From positions 756,501-820,500 of the forward strand of contig JAPWDM010000044.1 of assembly GCA_035578155.1 (NCBI GenBank): a stretch of DNA of 64,000 bases. The letters run 5' to 3'. Made by a program: the position numbers and the translations under genes. This DNA is from Brachynemurus nebulosus (lineage: Eukaryota > Arthropoda > Insecta > Neuroptera > Myrmeleontidae). Below, piece by piece: positions 47,745-59,189 of the stretch. Positions within the stretch are counted from its first letter, which is position 1, and the number at the start of each line of letters is the position of its first letter. The notes below the pieces were generated by a model. The model saw only the letters and a list, made by a program, of their open reading frames with translations, was not told the DNA's origin and made no database searches.

Positions 47745-48656
47745 GCTCGGCTGCACACCTAGCAGATACGACACAGCAGATACGACATGAGAGACACAAA
47801 CATTTGTCTTAAGACATGGCATCTGCACACCTAGGAGATAAGACACGAGAGATACGACATGAAAAAGACTTAATAAGGGGAACTTTTCAATTTGCTAGCA
47901 GTAGTTTTTCATGTCAAATTTGTGATATTACTTTTACAATACTGTTTTAGGGCATAATTGCATAAAAATGGGTAATTTTTAACATAATTAACAAAATTAA
48001 TTGTAAACGATACATTTTTTGGAACGTTTTTGGACTTACCTCCTTGGTAATACACAGTATTTGAATACGGTATTTGACAGTTTTTCAAAAAGTGTTTAAA
48101 ATTGTCGGTATGCATCTAATATTATGATACATTAAAAAATATTTTTGGAGAAAATTTACCATTTCTTTCAAATGTACACTCAGAGAAAAAACAATATTAA
48201 TAAAAACCATATTGATTCAATGTAAAACATAAACGAAAGTCTAGTAAGGTTGAAATTTATTGTTTTAATGTAGAACAACTTTATTTTAAAAGTTTAATAA
48301 TATTGATTTCCTGCTAAGTTCCCTATTTTTTCAATACGTTTTTTTTAAGTTGTACATTATTGAAACAATTAATAATGATCGTATTTAATTTTAAGTTGCC
48401 ATTTTTCTCTGAGTGTATAATATAATTTTTAAATTTATCTTACATGTCGTTCGACACGAGCGACAGCAGACAAGCATGCTATGTCGCTTAAGACAGATGT
48501 CTGTGTCTGCTATGTCGTATCTCCTAGGTGTGCAGCAGTTTTGAGTTTTCAATGCAATTTAAATGTACTCAAGCGATGCGTGTCTCCAAGCGACACATAT
48601 CTTATGCCTCTCATGTCGTATCTGCTGTGTCGTATCTGCTAGGTGTGCAGCCGCAC
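47745..48656. mobile_element. PIF/Harbinger-like non-autonomous element, 912 bp
   Basis: TTA at 47742-47744 and 48657-48659 flanks ends GCTCGGCTGCACACCTAGCA and GTGCGGCTGCACACCTAGCA (right, complement). The inverted similarity continues ~55 bases through repeated CAGATACGACA units. A trinucleotide TWA duplication is the PIF/Harbinger signature. Units like GTCGTATCTCCTAGGTGTGCAG occur also further inside (47820-47870, 48500-48540). No coding capacity. Confidence 0.8.
48177..48415. mobile_element. MITE nested inside the Harbinger-like element
   Basis: Ends CACTCAGAGAAAAA and the exact complement, flanked by TA (48175-48176, 48416-48417). 239 bases, no coding capacity; Tc1/mariner-type target. 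A single similar end occurs at 31682. Confidence 0.8.
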
Positions 48657-48669
48657 TTACTCTTTAAGA

Positions 48670-49779
48670 ATTCACTAAAATTTTGTGTTTCAGATCACCG
48701 AGGGGGTCGGAGTCATGTCAACCAGGGGGTAGCTATTTTTTAAATCTCTACTTGACCGGCTTTGACTTTTTCCTTTTTTTTTACTTTTTGTACTTTTTAA
48801 ATGTTATTAAAAAATTGATAAAAAAACCGATAGAAAAAAGGATTAAAGTTTTTTTTTTATTATTTATTTATTACGCCTGGAAAAACACCTAAAATTTGAC
48901 CATTTAGATCAGAATACCCTCTCAAGGGTTCAGTAAGACTCGATAGTCTACTAGTCTAGTATAAGTAAATGAGTAGCAAAAACTACATGTACTGTGATTA
49001 AGTATAAGTTTAAGCAGTGCAAATGCGTATTCTTTACGGCGTTTGTAAACGAGTAACATTTTACGGCAATAGGTGGCCGGCAACAATAGCTCAGAAATGT
49101 TGCTCGAGGTTCAGAAAAATTTCCGGCAATATGCCCATATGTCCCGGCAATATATTCCATATTGCAGCTACTGACTAGCGTGTTGCCGATGATATCGGTC
49201 CCTGAGCGAAAATATGAAAATATTGCCCGGCCACGTTAGTTCTGTACTCTCACCGAAAGGGTTCCATAGTCAAATTTTTGACCAGGAGCGTCACAACTTT
49301 GTAGTTATGAGTATTGATTTCCTCATTATTGTAGACCATTTTTGGATTTTGAGTCCAGTTTTTTTAAGCAAATAGTTTTTGAATTCTTACTTAAGTTTTG
49401 AAGAGTTTCTCTTTTGTTTAAATAGGGCTGGGTCTAGATTCTTCTTTTTTAATGTATCGTAGTTTTTTAAAACTATATGTATGCCCCGCTAATCAATATT
49501 CGTATTTGTTCACATTCGGCCGTTATTGCCACGTGTACATGCAAAATTCTCGGCTATACTGGGGCTGAAACATGCCGGGATATATCTAGCTACATATTCA
49601 GCAATATTTCTGGCAATATGCACCAATTTTATTGCTCGTTTAGGAGCCTCTTTATATGCAGTGTAAGCGTGTATTACTGTTTATATTACTGTTTTATAAA
49701 ACTTCATGCTTTAATAATAATTTTAAAACACATTTTGCAATCACCTCCCCGCTTAGTTAGTGGGACATACATACTAACT
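48670..49779. other. No gene; cluster of GGCAATAT motifs
   Basis: 49040-49640 is less AT-rich and contains many CGGCAATAT/ATATTGCC words on both strands (e.g. 49072, 49121, 49144, 49222, 49524, 49609). A long open frame at 49477-49938 runs from here into microsatellites and shows no conserved feature. Confidence 0.4.
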
Positions 49780-49930
49780 GTATGTATGTATGTATGTATG
49801 TATGTATGTATGTATGTGTTTGGAAGGACGCTCGCGGTTTCTTCATCATCATCATCAGCGAGTCCAGCGAAACAGTGCTATGTGCTGTGCTGTGCTGTGT
49901 TGTGCTATGCTGTGTTGTTGTTAACAGCAC
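49780..49930 (+). repeat. (TATG)n microsatellite and TGTGC-type iterations
   Basis: (TATG)n at 49780-49817, a (CAT)n run at 49842-49856, then GCTGTGCTGTGCTGTG variants to 49920. Translations give MYVCMYVC and CAVLC strings, which are repeat artefacts. Confidence 0.9.
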
Positions 49931-50805
49931 AGCAATAAGAGAAGAAAATCAACGTGTGTGGTCCACGGGATGGATATCATAGCCAAACATGATCCATCCA
50001 CGGCAACAAGCAATTGAATGCAATGGACATTAGTTTAACTCGCCATCAGTTAGTTCAGTTGGTTAGTTCGTCTTTAAGAACAGTTGTTAGAATAAATGAA
50101 CGAAAATCAATTCCACAATCCATCTAGCAAGCGCAACACATACACCTCTCTTTAATAAAATAAATACATTACATACATATTTTTAAAAGTGATTCTTATT
50201 TTTATTTGTGTGTATGTAAAATTACAAATGTATCTAATTTATGCACATATATGCATGTAACTGGGTATATATGTGTGTGTACGTAGATATATGTATAATT
50301 TTCATGTTTTAATTAGAATTCTTTTTTCTCATTGAACTCGTTGGTGGGAAATTTAAGCGGTGGAATTTTGTTATCATCTGTTGATTTATTAGCGGTGATT
50401 TAAATTGATTGTATGAGTGACAACCTAATAGTTGTTTATAGAATTTATAATTACTGTCATTGTTCTTATCTAGAGAATTCCCTTAGAGGTATACTTTATT
50501 TGATTCTTCTTGTGATAATTTTTTACCAAAAATGTTCTAATCTTTCCATTCTTACTGGATTGTTATCGTATCCTTATGTATAGCAGTATAAGTATATACT
50601 ACAAATTTAAAAGGAATCATTTTATTTCCCACTCACTTCGAACTCGGTGTTTTACGCGTGTAAAATTACCTATTTATATTATGGGTTAAATTATTTTTAA
50701 ATCAGATGTATAAAAATTTTGTACAACATCAAATATTTATAGTGCTTCGCTCCGCTTGTCAAACGTTATATTTTAATAGCAAACAAGTCTACATTTCACA
50801 CCTAA

Positions 50806-50936
50806 AGGATCCTCCACATTCTCGCCGAGGTTGGACGAGTACGAGAATGTAGAAGATCATTTCGTTGTGCCTAGCGGTTGGTGTTATAATGCTACTCATA
50901 TGCCTCAGCCAACCTCAGCGAGAATGTGGAGGGTCA
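50806..50936. mobile_element. Small MITE, 131 bp
   Basis: Ends GATCCTCCACATTCTCGCCG and GACCCTCCACATTCTCGCTG (right, complement), about 27 of 30 bases matching through GAGGTTGG. Flanks TAAA/TTTAAA do not give a certain target duplication. Confidence 0.75.
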
Positions 50937-50939
50937 TTT

Positions 50940-51427
50940 AAAATCTTCTCGTAGATACCGGTACTGGTAGTTTCAAGAATACTTCAATTCGATTTCTTCT
51001 TAAGGCACCAAAATCTTAGGAGACAATTTTCAAATTACTTTCATTTTGCCCAGACCTTAATAGTATTTAAGCAAAATTTGATCAAGATGTGCTTAACTGT
51101 TAATTTTGGATCAAGGTGCTTTTTGGATCCCTTGAACCTTGTCAGAATCTTCATAGTATTAAATAAAATTTGGTCAAAACTAAACCTCTTTGAAATCCTA
51201 AGGTCCTGCAGAACGATTTTAACCTTTAAAATGTGACTTACATTAATTAAGACACTGAGTACCTCCTACCAACTAGTGACACAATTTGCTTAATCGATTC
51301 TGTATTTTCGAGATTAACCCAGCCTAATATACCAACAAAGGGTATAGCGAGGTTTCAATGACAAAACTGCCTTTGGGGTCGAGGTTTAAAATCATGTGTG
51401 TGGTAGTAAGTGCTTTTGATATAATTA

Positions 51428-51429
<2 letters not shown>
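50940..51429. other. No gene; weak internal repeats
   Basis: Imperfect ~90-base iterations with AAAATTTGGTCAA and CTTAGGTCCT-like lines, similar in style to spacer repeats. No coding signal. Confidence 0.35.
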
Positions 51430-51483
<54 letters not shown>

Positions 51484-51509
51484 TTATATACTATATATAT
51501 CTACTTATA

Positions 51510-51587
<78 letters not shown>

Positions 51588-51588
51588 T
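51430..51588. repeat. (TA)n array, interrupted
   Basis: TA array with TACTTATACTC-type interruptions at 51481-51510; ends at the Helitron-like element. Confidence 0.95.
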
Positions 51589-52147
51589 TAATAAATTTCT
51601 AACACTGACTGACTGACAGACAACGCACAGCCTAAGCCGTTGGGTTTAGAAGAATGAAATTTTGCATAAGAGTTCCCTATGTAACGTAGGTGAGCACTAA
51701 AAAAGGATTTTTGAAAATTCGTCTCCTAAGTGGGCTTAATAAGGGATGAAAATTTGTATGTAAATTCGTTATTTTTGAAGTTAGTGGTATATGTATAAAA
51801 ATATGTTACTATGGCTATTAAAATAAATAATATTTAATGAATCTTCAACTTTGACTGACAGACAACGCACAACCTAAACTGTTGGGTTTAGAAAGACAAA
51901 ATTAAGCACAGGAATTATGAAAATTGGCACTTAAGCTTCTATTTATAAATAAAAGTCAGTTGTTTCTGGAAATATATTCCATAAGGGGTTAAAACAGAAA
52001 ATGAAAGTTCGTATGGGAAGTTCATCATTTTTGAAGTTAGAAACGTGGATATTGATTGAGGCTTTTAAAAAACATTAAAAGTGAGCAAAAAGTCAGTACC
52101 TAATAAAAAGGTGTTGTCGATGGGAAATCCCATCGGGCATACGGCTA

Positions 52148-52148
<1 letters not shown>
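51589..52148 (+). mobile_element. Helitron-like element with hairpin and CTAG 3' end
   Basis: The 3' end has a hairpin GATGGGAAATCCCATC (52119-52134), ten bases, and then CTAG at 52145-52148 followed by T: the canonical Helitron terminus (hairpin, ~10-12 nt, CTRR, insertion between A and T). Inside are GACTGACTGACAGACAACGCACAGCC (51607-51632, in two pieces) and a second copy of ACAGACAACGCACA at 51859. The exact 5' end is not clear. The element splits a TA array (51430-51588 and 52149-52227). No Rep/helicase remains. Confidence 0.75.

Positions 52149-52227
<79 letters not shown>
52149..52227. repeat. (TA)n array after the Helitron end
   Basis: Starts directly at the Helitron CTAG terminus. 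Confidence 0.95.
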
Positions 52228-52230
<3 letters not shown>

Positions 52231-53077
52231 ATTTAGCCCCTGATCTTGAACTTTTCTTCAGATATTCGAAAAAGTTCTCGCGGTGCAAAACATTTTTTAA
52301 ATTTTTATATCTCGAAAACCATAAAAGCTAGAAATATGAATTAAACGGTAATCGTTACAGACGTTTTCAAGGTATGTTAAGTATTTTTGAGTATAATTTT
52401 TTTTAAGTATAAGACTATTATACGTGATAAATTGTTACGTATTTGAGACGATACGCACAATTTGAGAGCGCACGGCTAACTCGATAGAGCTGAGTGGTTC
52501 TGGTTAGATCCTACAATACGTAGTAATGAAATTTTTACACAAAACCTATACCTAGCGAACACGATAATTTAAATGATAAATAAAATAAAACTAAACTACA
52601 TATATTAACCTTATCCTAACAAGAGCGCCATTTCATTTATCAAGTGTCCAAAATGAAGAAAATCATTTAGCTATTTCCGATATCTAAGTACCTATACTCG
52701 TATAATTCGCTGCTGAAAATAAAGAGTTAACACAAGAACAATGTTTCAATAATAACGGCTAAAATTATTAAGAAAACGATTCCCACAATATTGAAAATTT
52801 ATTAATTAACAGAAAAGAATTGAAATTTAACGAATAAAAATGATAAAGAACTAGATAAATTAGTACAATTAATTAGAACTGCACAAATACGGACGAAATG
52901 TGAACAAGGAGTAATACACTATTGTAAATGGAAAACGCTCTGTAGTGAATAACGTATGTACGTGAGATTGCATCGCACATGTTTTCAAAATAGAATTTAA
53001 CCAAACAAGTCCACATGTCATCCGAATTAGCACAGGTAAGTTTTATTTTTATTAAGATTTCCTTTCAATTTAATTCA

Positions 53078-53345
53078 AAATACCCCTGTCGCAGCATCTG
53101 CATAACATAGCGAATTTCCAATCATAAAAGTTACTTTTTTTCGAAAACCCGCTTACCTAGAATAATGGTTCAAAATGTATTTTCTGTGTCTTTCTTGGTT
53201 CTTTCCACAATGTAAAAAAAATTGGAAAAACTTTTAAATTTTGGCAAATTGTTTGCAAAAAACTCATTTTTTTGAGGTTTTTGGAATTGGACGTGTCTGA
53301 CTGGAGAACTCATACAAAATTTTTGGACTTCCAACGTTTTATTGT
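53078..53345 (+). repeat. Family A repeat, left half
   Basis: CCCCTGTCGCAGCATCTGC to CTCATACAAAATTTTTGGAC; the TA array and right half are missing. Confidence 0.75.
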
Positions 53346-53599
53346 TTTATTATATTTGCATCCCAAACTAGTATCTATCCTATAAATATAACAAGTTTCA
53401 TCCAAAATGAATTTTTCGGATATATAGGCACTTAAATTTTCGAAATTTCTAAATTAATTTAAAATAGAGTTAGTCTCCAGAAATTTTGTATTATGGTAAA
53501 TTTAATTTAATAAATGACAAGTATATAAGTATAGTAATTATAAAGGATTCGCATAGAACAATAGTTTTAAGTATACATGCACATAAGCAAAATAATTTT

Positions 53600-54165
53600 T
53601 GAATTTTCCTGAAGGAAGGAAATATTTTCCCGTAATAAAAAGTATCCTAAATGTTGACGCAGGTAATAAGTTATCACTACACCAGATTTCATAAAAATCC
53701 GTTCAATAGTTTTCGCGTAATATGTGCACATGCTCAAAAAGTTTTTTTACTTTCCTGTGGGAATGAGCCACTTTCCCGAAATAAAAAGTATCTGAGATGC
53801 TGACTCAGGTAATAAGTTATCATCACACCAAATTGCATCAAAATCCGTTCAATAGTTTTTGCGTACTGTATGCACATGCTCAACATGGTTTTTCCATTTT
53901 CCCGTGGGAATGAGACATTTTCTCGAAGTAGAAAGTATCTTAGATGTTGATCCGGGTAATAAGTTGTCGGCACACCAAATTTCATTAAAATCCATCCAGT
54001 AGTTTTTGTGTGATGCGTGAACAGACGAACAGACAGACAGACAGACAGACAGACAAAAATTTAAAAAATCGCTGTTTTGATATCTACATCGATAACTATT
54101 TACAGTATCTGCACAATTTTTAAAAAATATTCCCTATACAGAAACGGTCTCGTTACATTTGTATT
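53600..54165 (-). mobile_element. Family B element, second copy
   Basis: Inverted counterpart of 4815-5375: three tandem units (e.g. TTCAATAGTTTTTGCGTA, AAGTATCTTAGATGTTGA), then (GACA)n at 54029-54055, ATCGATAAC and CGGTCTCGTTAC. The minus-strand open frame at 53734-53985 is a translation of the repeat units. Confidence 0.65.
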
Positions 54166-54169
54166 ATAT

Positions 54170-55739
54170 GTATAGAATACCTATTAATGGCTCTTTATTT
54201 AAAATATTAATTTTTTTTTAAAATAAATCGCCCCCTGTTCTAGGAAATATATATTTTTTAAATTTTTATAAAATTTCTTATGAAAGTGAGCTTCTTAGAC
54301 AATTTTATTTTGTATTAATGTATTTTATTTTGTATTAATGTGAAACATGAACATTTAAATGTTGGCAATTTCTGTATTCTGGCGCTATCTATCTAGCGCG
54401 TTAGTTAACTACTTTATTTAAAAGTTCGAATAAAATTCCAGTCATTTTAATTTTTAATTGTTCAGGAATCAGTACCTTCAGTATCATAAAAGCAAGCAAA
54501 ATAATATTACAATTTATTTATGTAGATACATATATGATGGAAAGTTAAGAAAAGAAAATGTTTTTTTGGAAGTTCGTGTTTAAGGTAAAATCGAAAAAAC
54601 TTGGAAAATTTAATTAGTAATTAATTTTTTTTAAATATTTTTAGGTTTGGTTGTAAATGAATCTACTGTTGATCTTTTAATATGATACTGAACTATTCAT
54701 TATTTAAAATGAAAAATTGTGTACTTATTAGATGATGAAAAATTAGTAGTTTGAAAAACCGAAACAAATCGACCGACGTCTTGAAAAAGTCTGTCGGGAC
54801 ACCGGAGCAACGGAGCTAGAACCGTGACAAATCCGGGAAAACCAAGACGTATGGACACTCTACACGGATTGTGAATGTTATAAACTTTAAGTTTTGATTT
54901 TTAAGCACATTATGAGTGAAATTGAAAATTAACAAGGTGTGAAATTTGACATTTTAGTTAAAGTGCATATAAAATATAATACCTACATGTTTTTATAAAA
55001 ATGCAAATATAAATAAATGTTTTCTGTTTTTTTTTTTTTTATTTTAATTGTTATTAATTATTTGGCTTTTTTAATAATTTAGAATTTTTCTGTCAAATGA
55101 ATAAATTCTGAAAATATGAATTTATGACATAATTTCAGTAAAAGTGAAAATGAAATTTTTCACCCACACTTTTGTAGTGTCAATGTACATCACTGGATCC
55201 CAATTTTCAAATGGATAGATAATTTCAGTAGCGTAGAAACTAATTATTAAAAAATTGCAAACCAAATGTGTTTATATGATAATACGTACTTATAAAATTT
55301 ATATACGTGTTCTTCCGAAAATCGTAAATACCTAATTAACTTTCTCTCGATGAAGTTGGATTGACAAACATTTACATTAGGGATGTTATGGATATTCGTA
55401 ACCGTAACTAAAACTACCGATATCCGAAATAATTAAATATCCGAAACCGAAAGCGTATACGAAAATGAAAGTTTATAAGTCTAGTAAGTACTTAACACAT
55501 TAATATTTTTTCTATATATCAATATCTAAAAATATTTCAGTCCCTTTTTGACAATCTTGCCAGAACTTAAACACTTTTTTAAATATTTTTATTGTTAAAA
55601 TCGAAACGTTATTTTGAAGCCGGTTAAAATTAATATATTTTACATTAAAATGTGTGGTCAATACAATCACTCGCTAGTTAATTATCGCTAGATTTGATGC
55701 TAGAAAATTGAGAAAAAACAGGTCATATAGATTTTTTTT
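54170..55739. other. No gene seen
   Basis: AT-rich. TTAGGGATGTTATGGATATTCG at 55377-55398 (two halves) resembles a hAT end (TAGGGATG) but no partner was found. Confidence 0.35.
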
Positions 55740-56830
55740 TATTTAGATTTTATTTGTAATGATTGAATTACAAAATTCAAAAGGATGTTAAAAAATGTGT
55801 GTATTCACTATGAGCTTTTGCCTGTAGTAAATCCAGCTGCTCAAAATCGGTTCCAATATATCAGTTGGTCAGGACGGCATTTGTACATAATTTTAATATT
55901 TTCTTTAAGAAATAGTATTTTTTTTTTAAATACTTGTTTGATTTTTTCAAGGCGAGTACTTTTTACGATGTGTGTTTACCAAATTCTACAAAATAATTAA
56001 AAAAAAAAACATTGTAACCCTACTATTTTGAAATTTTCAAAAAAATATCATGAAAATTACCTCATATATGCTTTTTCTGAGTTAATTATTGAAAAATATT
56101 CTATTTTCCGAGATTTTTAAGGTAAAACGAGCAGATGTATGGTTTTTGTTAAACAAATTTCAGATCTTTAATACATTTTTTCCTTAAAAAAATAAATATT
56201 TAATATTTTCAAAAATGTATGATACAACTTGTCAAAATTTAAAATTATTTGTTTTGTTGTCAAAAGAAAAAAAAAACTGAATGTGCAAATTTATTTACCA
56301 CTAAAATGATGGGTTTATACATATAATTATAACGTAGTATTGTCATTTGGATAGAAAATTACGTAAAAATATTATTGTTTGAATATGATTTAACGTAATT
56401 TTTATGCGATTGTAGCAAGCTCTTATTAATTTTAGGAAGGTGTAAACATCATCTAAATTCTGATCATATCACATAAAAAACTGCGCCGTGATCTTTTATC
56501 TAAAAAAAAAATGGAATAGAGATACATTATAAAAACATTTAACTGACAAAGAAAAAGAATATAGCCGAATCGTTAAATTGAATTAAAAAAATCATGACAT
56601 GCTACTTAAAAAGCGGATTTTTTCGAATTTATCTCGTAAAAAATGAGACAGAAAAAAAAAGAATGCGAGTGCGAGTGAAATGGAGAACGACATATTTCCT
56701 AGTTTTTCTAGTAAGTAAGCAATTTAGAGCAACGGTATAAAAACATTTTTTATGAATTTTACCTTTTACTAGGGCTTGGTGTAAAAAAAAATTTGAAAAA
56801 TTGCTTAATTCTGGCAAAAAACTCATTTTG
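55740..56830 (+). repeat. Diverged duplicated segment, copy 1
   Basis: Matches 59190-60420 in the same order: TAATGATTGAATTACAAAATTC, TTTACCACTAAAATG-like, AGGTGTAAACATCATCTAAA, GAATCGTTAAATTGAATTAAAA, GAGTGCGAGTG, GTGTAAAAAAAAATTTGAAAA. The 3' part runs into a family A copy. Confidence 0.55.
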
Positions 56831-56969
56831 TTGACAAAAAACGCCCGGAAAACCTACTTCTGGGCATCCGACGTGTCTGGCTAACGAACTCATCCAACGA
56901 TTTGGAAAATCGAATTCGCACACAAAATTTCATAAGCATTAAACGTTTCGTTCGAGAGTTATCGCGCGG

Positions 56970-57065
<96 letters not shown>

Positions 57066-57195
57066 TTTAGTGAATATCATTTTCGTATTCTAGGGACCTC
57101 AAAACATATTTCTGATATGGTCTCGGGCTTAGGTCGCACCATGACACCTGGCGTAAAAGCTGAATTTCCAGTTTTGGAAATTCGCTAAAAGATTA
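56640..57195 (+). repeat. Family A repeat
   Basis: Right two thirds of family A: GGCATCCGACGTGTCTGGC, TTCGTTCGAGAGTTATCGCG, (TA)n 56970-57061, AAATTTTAGTGAATATCATT, GGGCTTAGGTCGCACCATG, and the terminal hairpin AGCTGAATTTCCAGTTTTGG with its complement up to CGCTAAAAG. Confidence 0.75.
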
Positions 57196-57393
57196 CTAAA
57201 ATATCAAAAATTAATACTTTTCTTTTTTAACTTTAAGATACTATGAATGGGTTGCCGGCTATGAGAAATCTCAACTTATAACCAAAAATTTTACAACTAA
57301 CTTATATCTAAAATTATTTACAAGAATTACATTTGAAAGAAGAATACTTCAATTAAAGGTTAACAACAGGTAACAATGTAAAACAATTAGTAT

Positions 57394-57828
57394 TGTTGTG
57401 GTACTCTGGTTCTTTCCTCTAACACTGTTGGAGTATCCAACTTTCCAAACGTAAGTTTTTCAAATAAGAAGATAGAATTTTTTCCAAAAGCAACAATTTA
57501 TTTAACAAATTAGGTGTGAGATTGACAATATTTGTTAACAAGAGCATTTCTTCTTCTTCTTCTTATATCACTAATTCCACTTGGGTGGCCACAACGTCCA
57601 CTGGTTAACCACTCCGGTTTGTAACTAACTGATCCACTACTGGCTCCAACTCTTGATCTTCACGTAACACTCGATTTACAACTGATTACTACTGATTCGC
57701 AACTGATTCCTTCGAACTGGGTGAGCTGGCTTTTATACCCGATTGTGTGACGACGTCCTGTTGTTGTGATGTAGTCGTTTTCTTCATCGAAGAACTTCTC
57801 GATGGTTCTGGAATGTTCCACCATTACA
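57394..57828 (-). promoter_or_regulatory. LTR-like or heat-shock-promoter-like segment
   Basis: On the minus strand the segment runs from TGTAATGG to CCACAACA (TG...CA ends). It contains a perfect three-unit heat-shock element GAAcaTTCcaGAA (57806-57818), a TATAAAA box ~70 bases downstream (57731-57737), a less AT-rich leader with repeated AATCAGTTG-like words, a GAAGAAGAAGAAGAA run (57546-57561) and AATAAA (57497-57502). Promoter, leader and poly(A) signal in ~430 bases fit a solo LTR. No flanking duplication is seen (AGTAT versus TAAAG), so a genuine promoter fragment is the alternative. Confidence 0.45.
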
Positions 57829-57875
57829 TAAAGAAAAGAAAAAAAGAATTACTAAAAAAGGGTGTAGGCCGTCGT

Positions 57876-57945
57876 TGCCGGTGGGGATTGAACCCGGGCC
57901 CTTGGCATCGGTGATCCGATCACATCACCACTGCTCCACCGGACT
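57876..57945 (-). tRNA. tRNA-like sequence with pol III signals
   Basis: Minus strand: acceptor-like TCCGGTG/CACCGGC (six pairs), A box GGTGGAGCAGTGG, a GTGATC/GATCAC stem and B box GGGTTCAATCCCC. It is followed within ~25 bases by TTTTTT, a pol III terminator. D and anticodon arms do not fold canonically, so this is a tRNA-derived SINE head or pseudogene. Confidence 0.45.
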
Positions 57946-57949
57946 GTGG

Positions 57950-59189
57950 TGATACTAGTGCTTGGTGTTGAAGCCTTGATACGCGTGTAGATACAACTGG
58001 TGTTGGGTACAGTAGTCTTCTGCTATGCCGTACGCAATGTTGATATAGTAGAGTCCCAACAGTATAATTCTCCGTTCAGACATTTTCTTAAATTTCAAAC
58101 AATCACTAACAATAACGAAATATGTATCAACTAAAACTTTCTTTTTGCCAACGGACACCTCCGGATAAGATAAGTGAATCTGCCTAAGGCCCAAACTGGG
58201 TCGGGAGTGCTATGGTAGTGTTCGCCCTTGCACATGTATTCCATAGCTGCAATATCAGGTCAAGGTAGCTTTGCGTTTTCGAGTTGCACCAAAATGTTCA
58301 ATTTTGGACTTTTCCCGATTTTCCACTTTCCTTCCCCCCAACACAAAAAACGCGACCTTGGACCAAAATGAGACATAGATTTTGAAATCTACGCCTTTGA
58401 ATTAGTAAATATATGTCTAAAAATGTTTCGCAAAATTGGACCAAGTAAGACTAATTTAAGGATTTAAATACAAGGGCCTCTAATGACACTAGGTGTTGCA
58501 GCCGCCTTAGTGGGCTTGTTTAGCCATAGAATATGGCGACGCCTTCCTCTTATCCTTAAAAAAAGGAAGCGTGTGTGATTAAGGCTCATTACCAGTGGTT
58601 TTCATCAATGTGGAAAGGTCTCACAAAATATCATAAATCAAAAAACATGACTCCGTCACAGAAAGGTAAACTGAAAAGTTAAAAACAAGTTATCTTTTAA
58701 TTTTTATCGCAGTTGGGGAATAGTTTCGTTAAGAACACATGCTTCTGAAGGTTCCTTACCCCCAACTTATCTTTATCCACACTTAACGAGCCATGCCATT
58801 GTCCAGAAGGTAGGGCGAAGACCTTGTGAGCGTGTTTCTTTTTTTTTTAATTTTTGATGTTCTGCAAGACCTTTCCAGTAGGAAATACTGGCTATGAGAT
58901 TTTATCACGCATAGCACACGCGCTTTTATTTAAAATGACAGGAAAGCTTTGTGATTTCCTATGGCTGGATAAACTCATTAAAACGACTATGAAGCCGCGT
59001 GTCTAGAGCTCCTTGCATTTACAGAGCATTTGCCTACAAAAAGGTATTTTTGTACAAAAAAATTTTTTTACAAATTCTCCACTGAAATAATTGATCTATA
59101 AGTAAAACTTTAGAATTTAACAATTTTAGCGCCTTCTTAATTAAATTGTGGAAAAGTCTTCCACGCCCTTTCAAAATTTTTTTTACATA
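57950..59189. other. Less AT-rich, unclassified; no supported gene
   Basis: 57955-58560 and 58560-58860 have mixed composition. The minus-strand frame 57955-58194 and the plus-strand frame around 58566-58680 (HYQWFSSMWKGLTKYHKSK) are open but have no flanking start or splice logic that I trust. May be an old retroelement. Confidence 0.3.

Noticed and set aside
49477..49938. 153-codon plus-strand frame
   Set aside because: Its C-terminal third is MYVCMYVC and CAVLCYAV from microsatellites; the N-terminal part shows no domain and lies in a repeat-like island.
53734..53985. 83-codon minus-strand frame (also 4956-5276 plus)
   Set aside because: Both are translations of family B tandem units; the shared peptides reflect DNA repeats, not a gene.
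57955..58194. 79-codon minus-strand frame near a tRNA-like sequence
   Set aside because: No recognised domain; overlaps the tRNA-like region's flank and lacks splice or poly(A) context.
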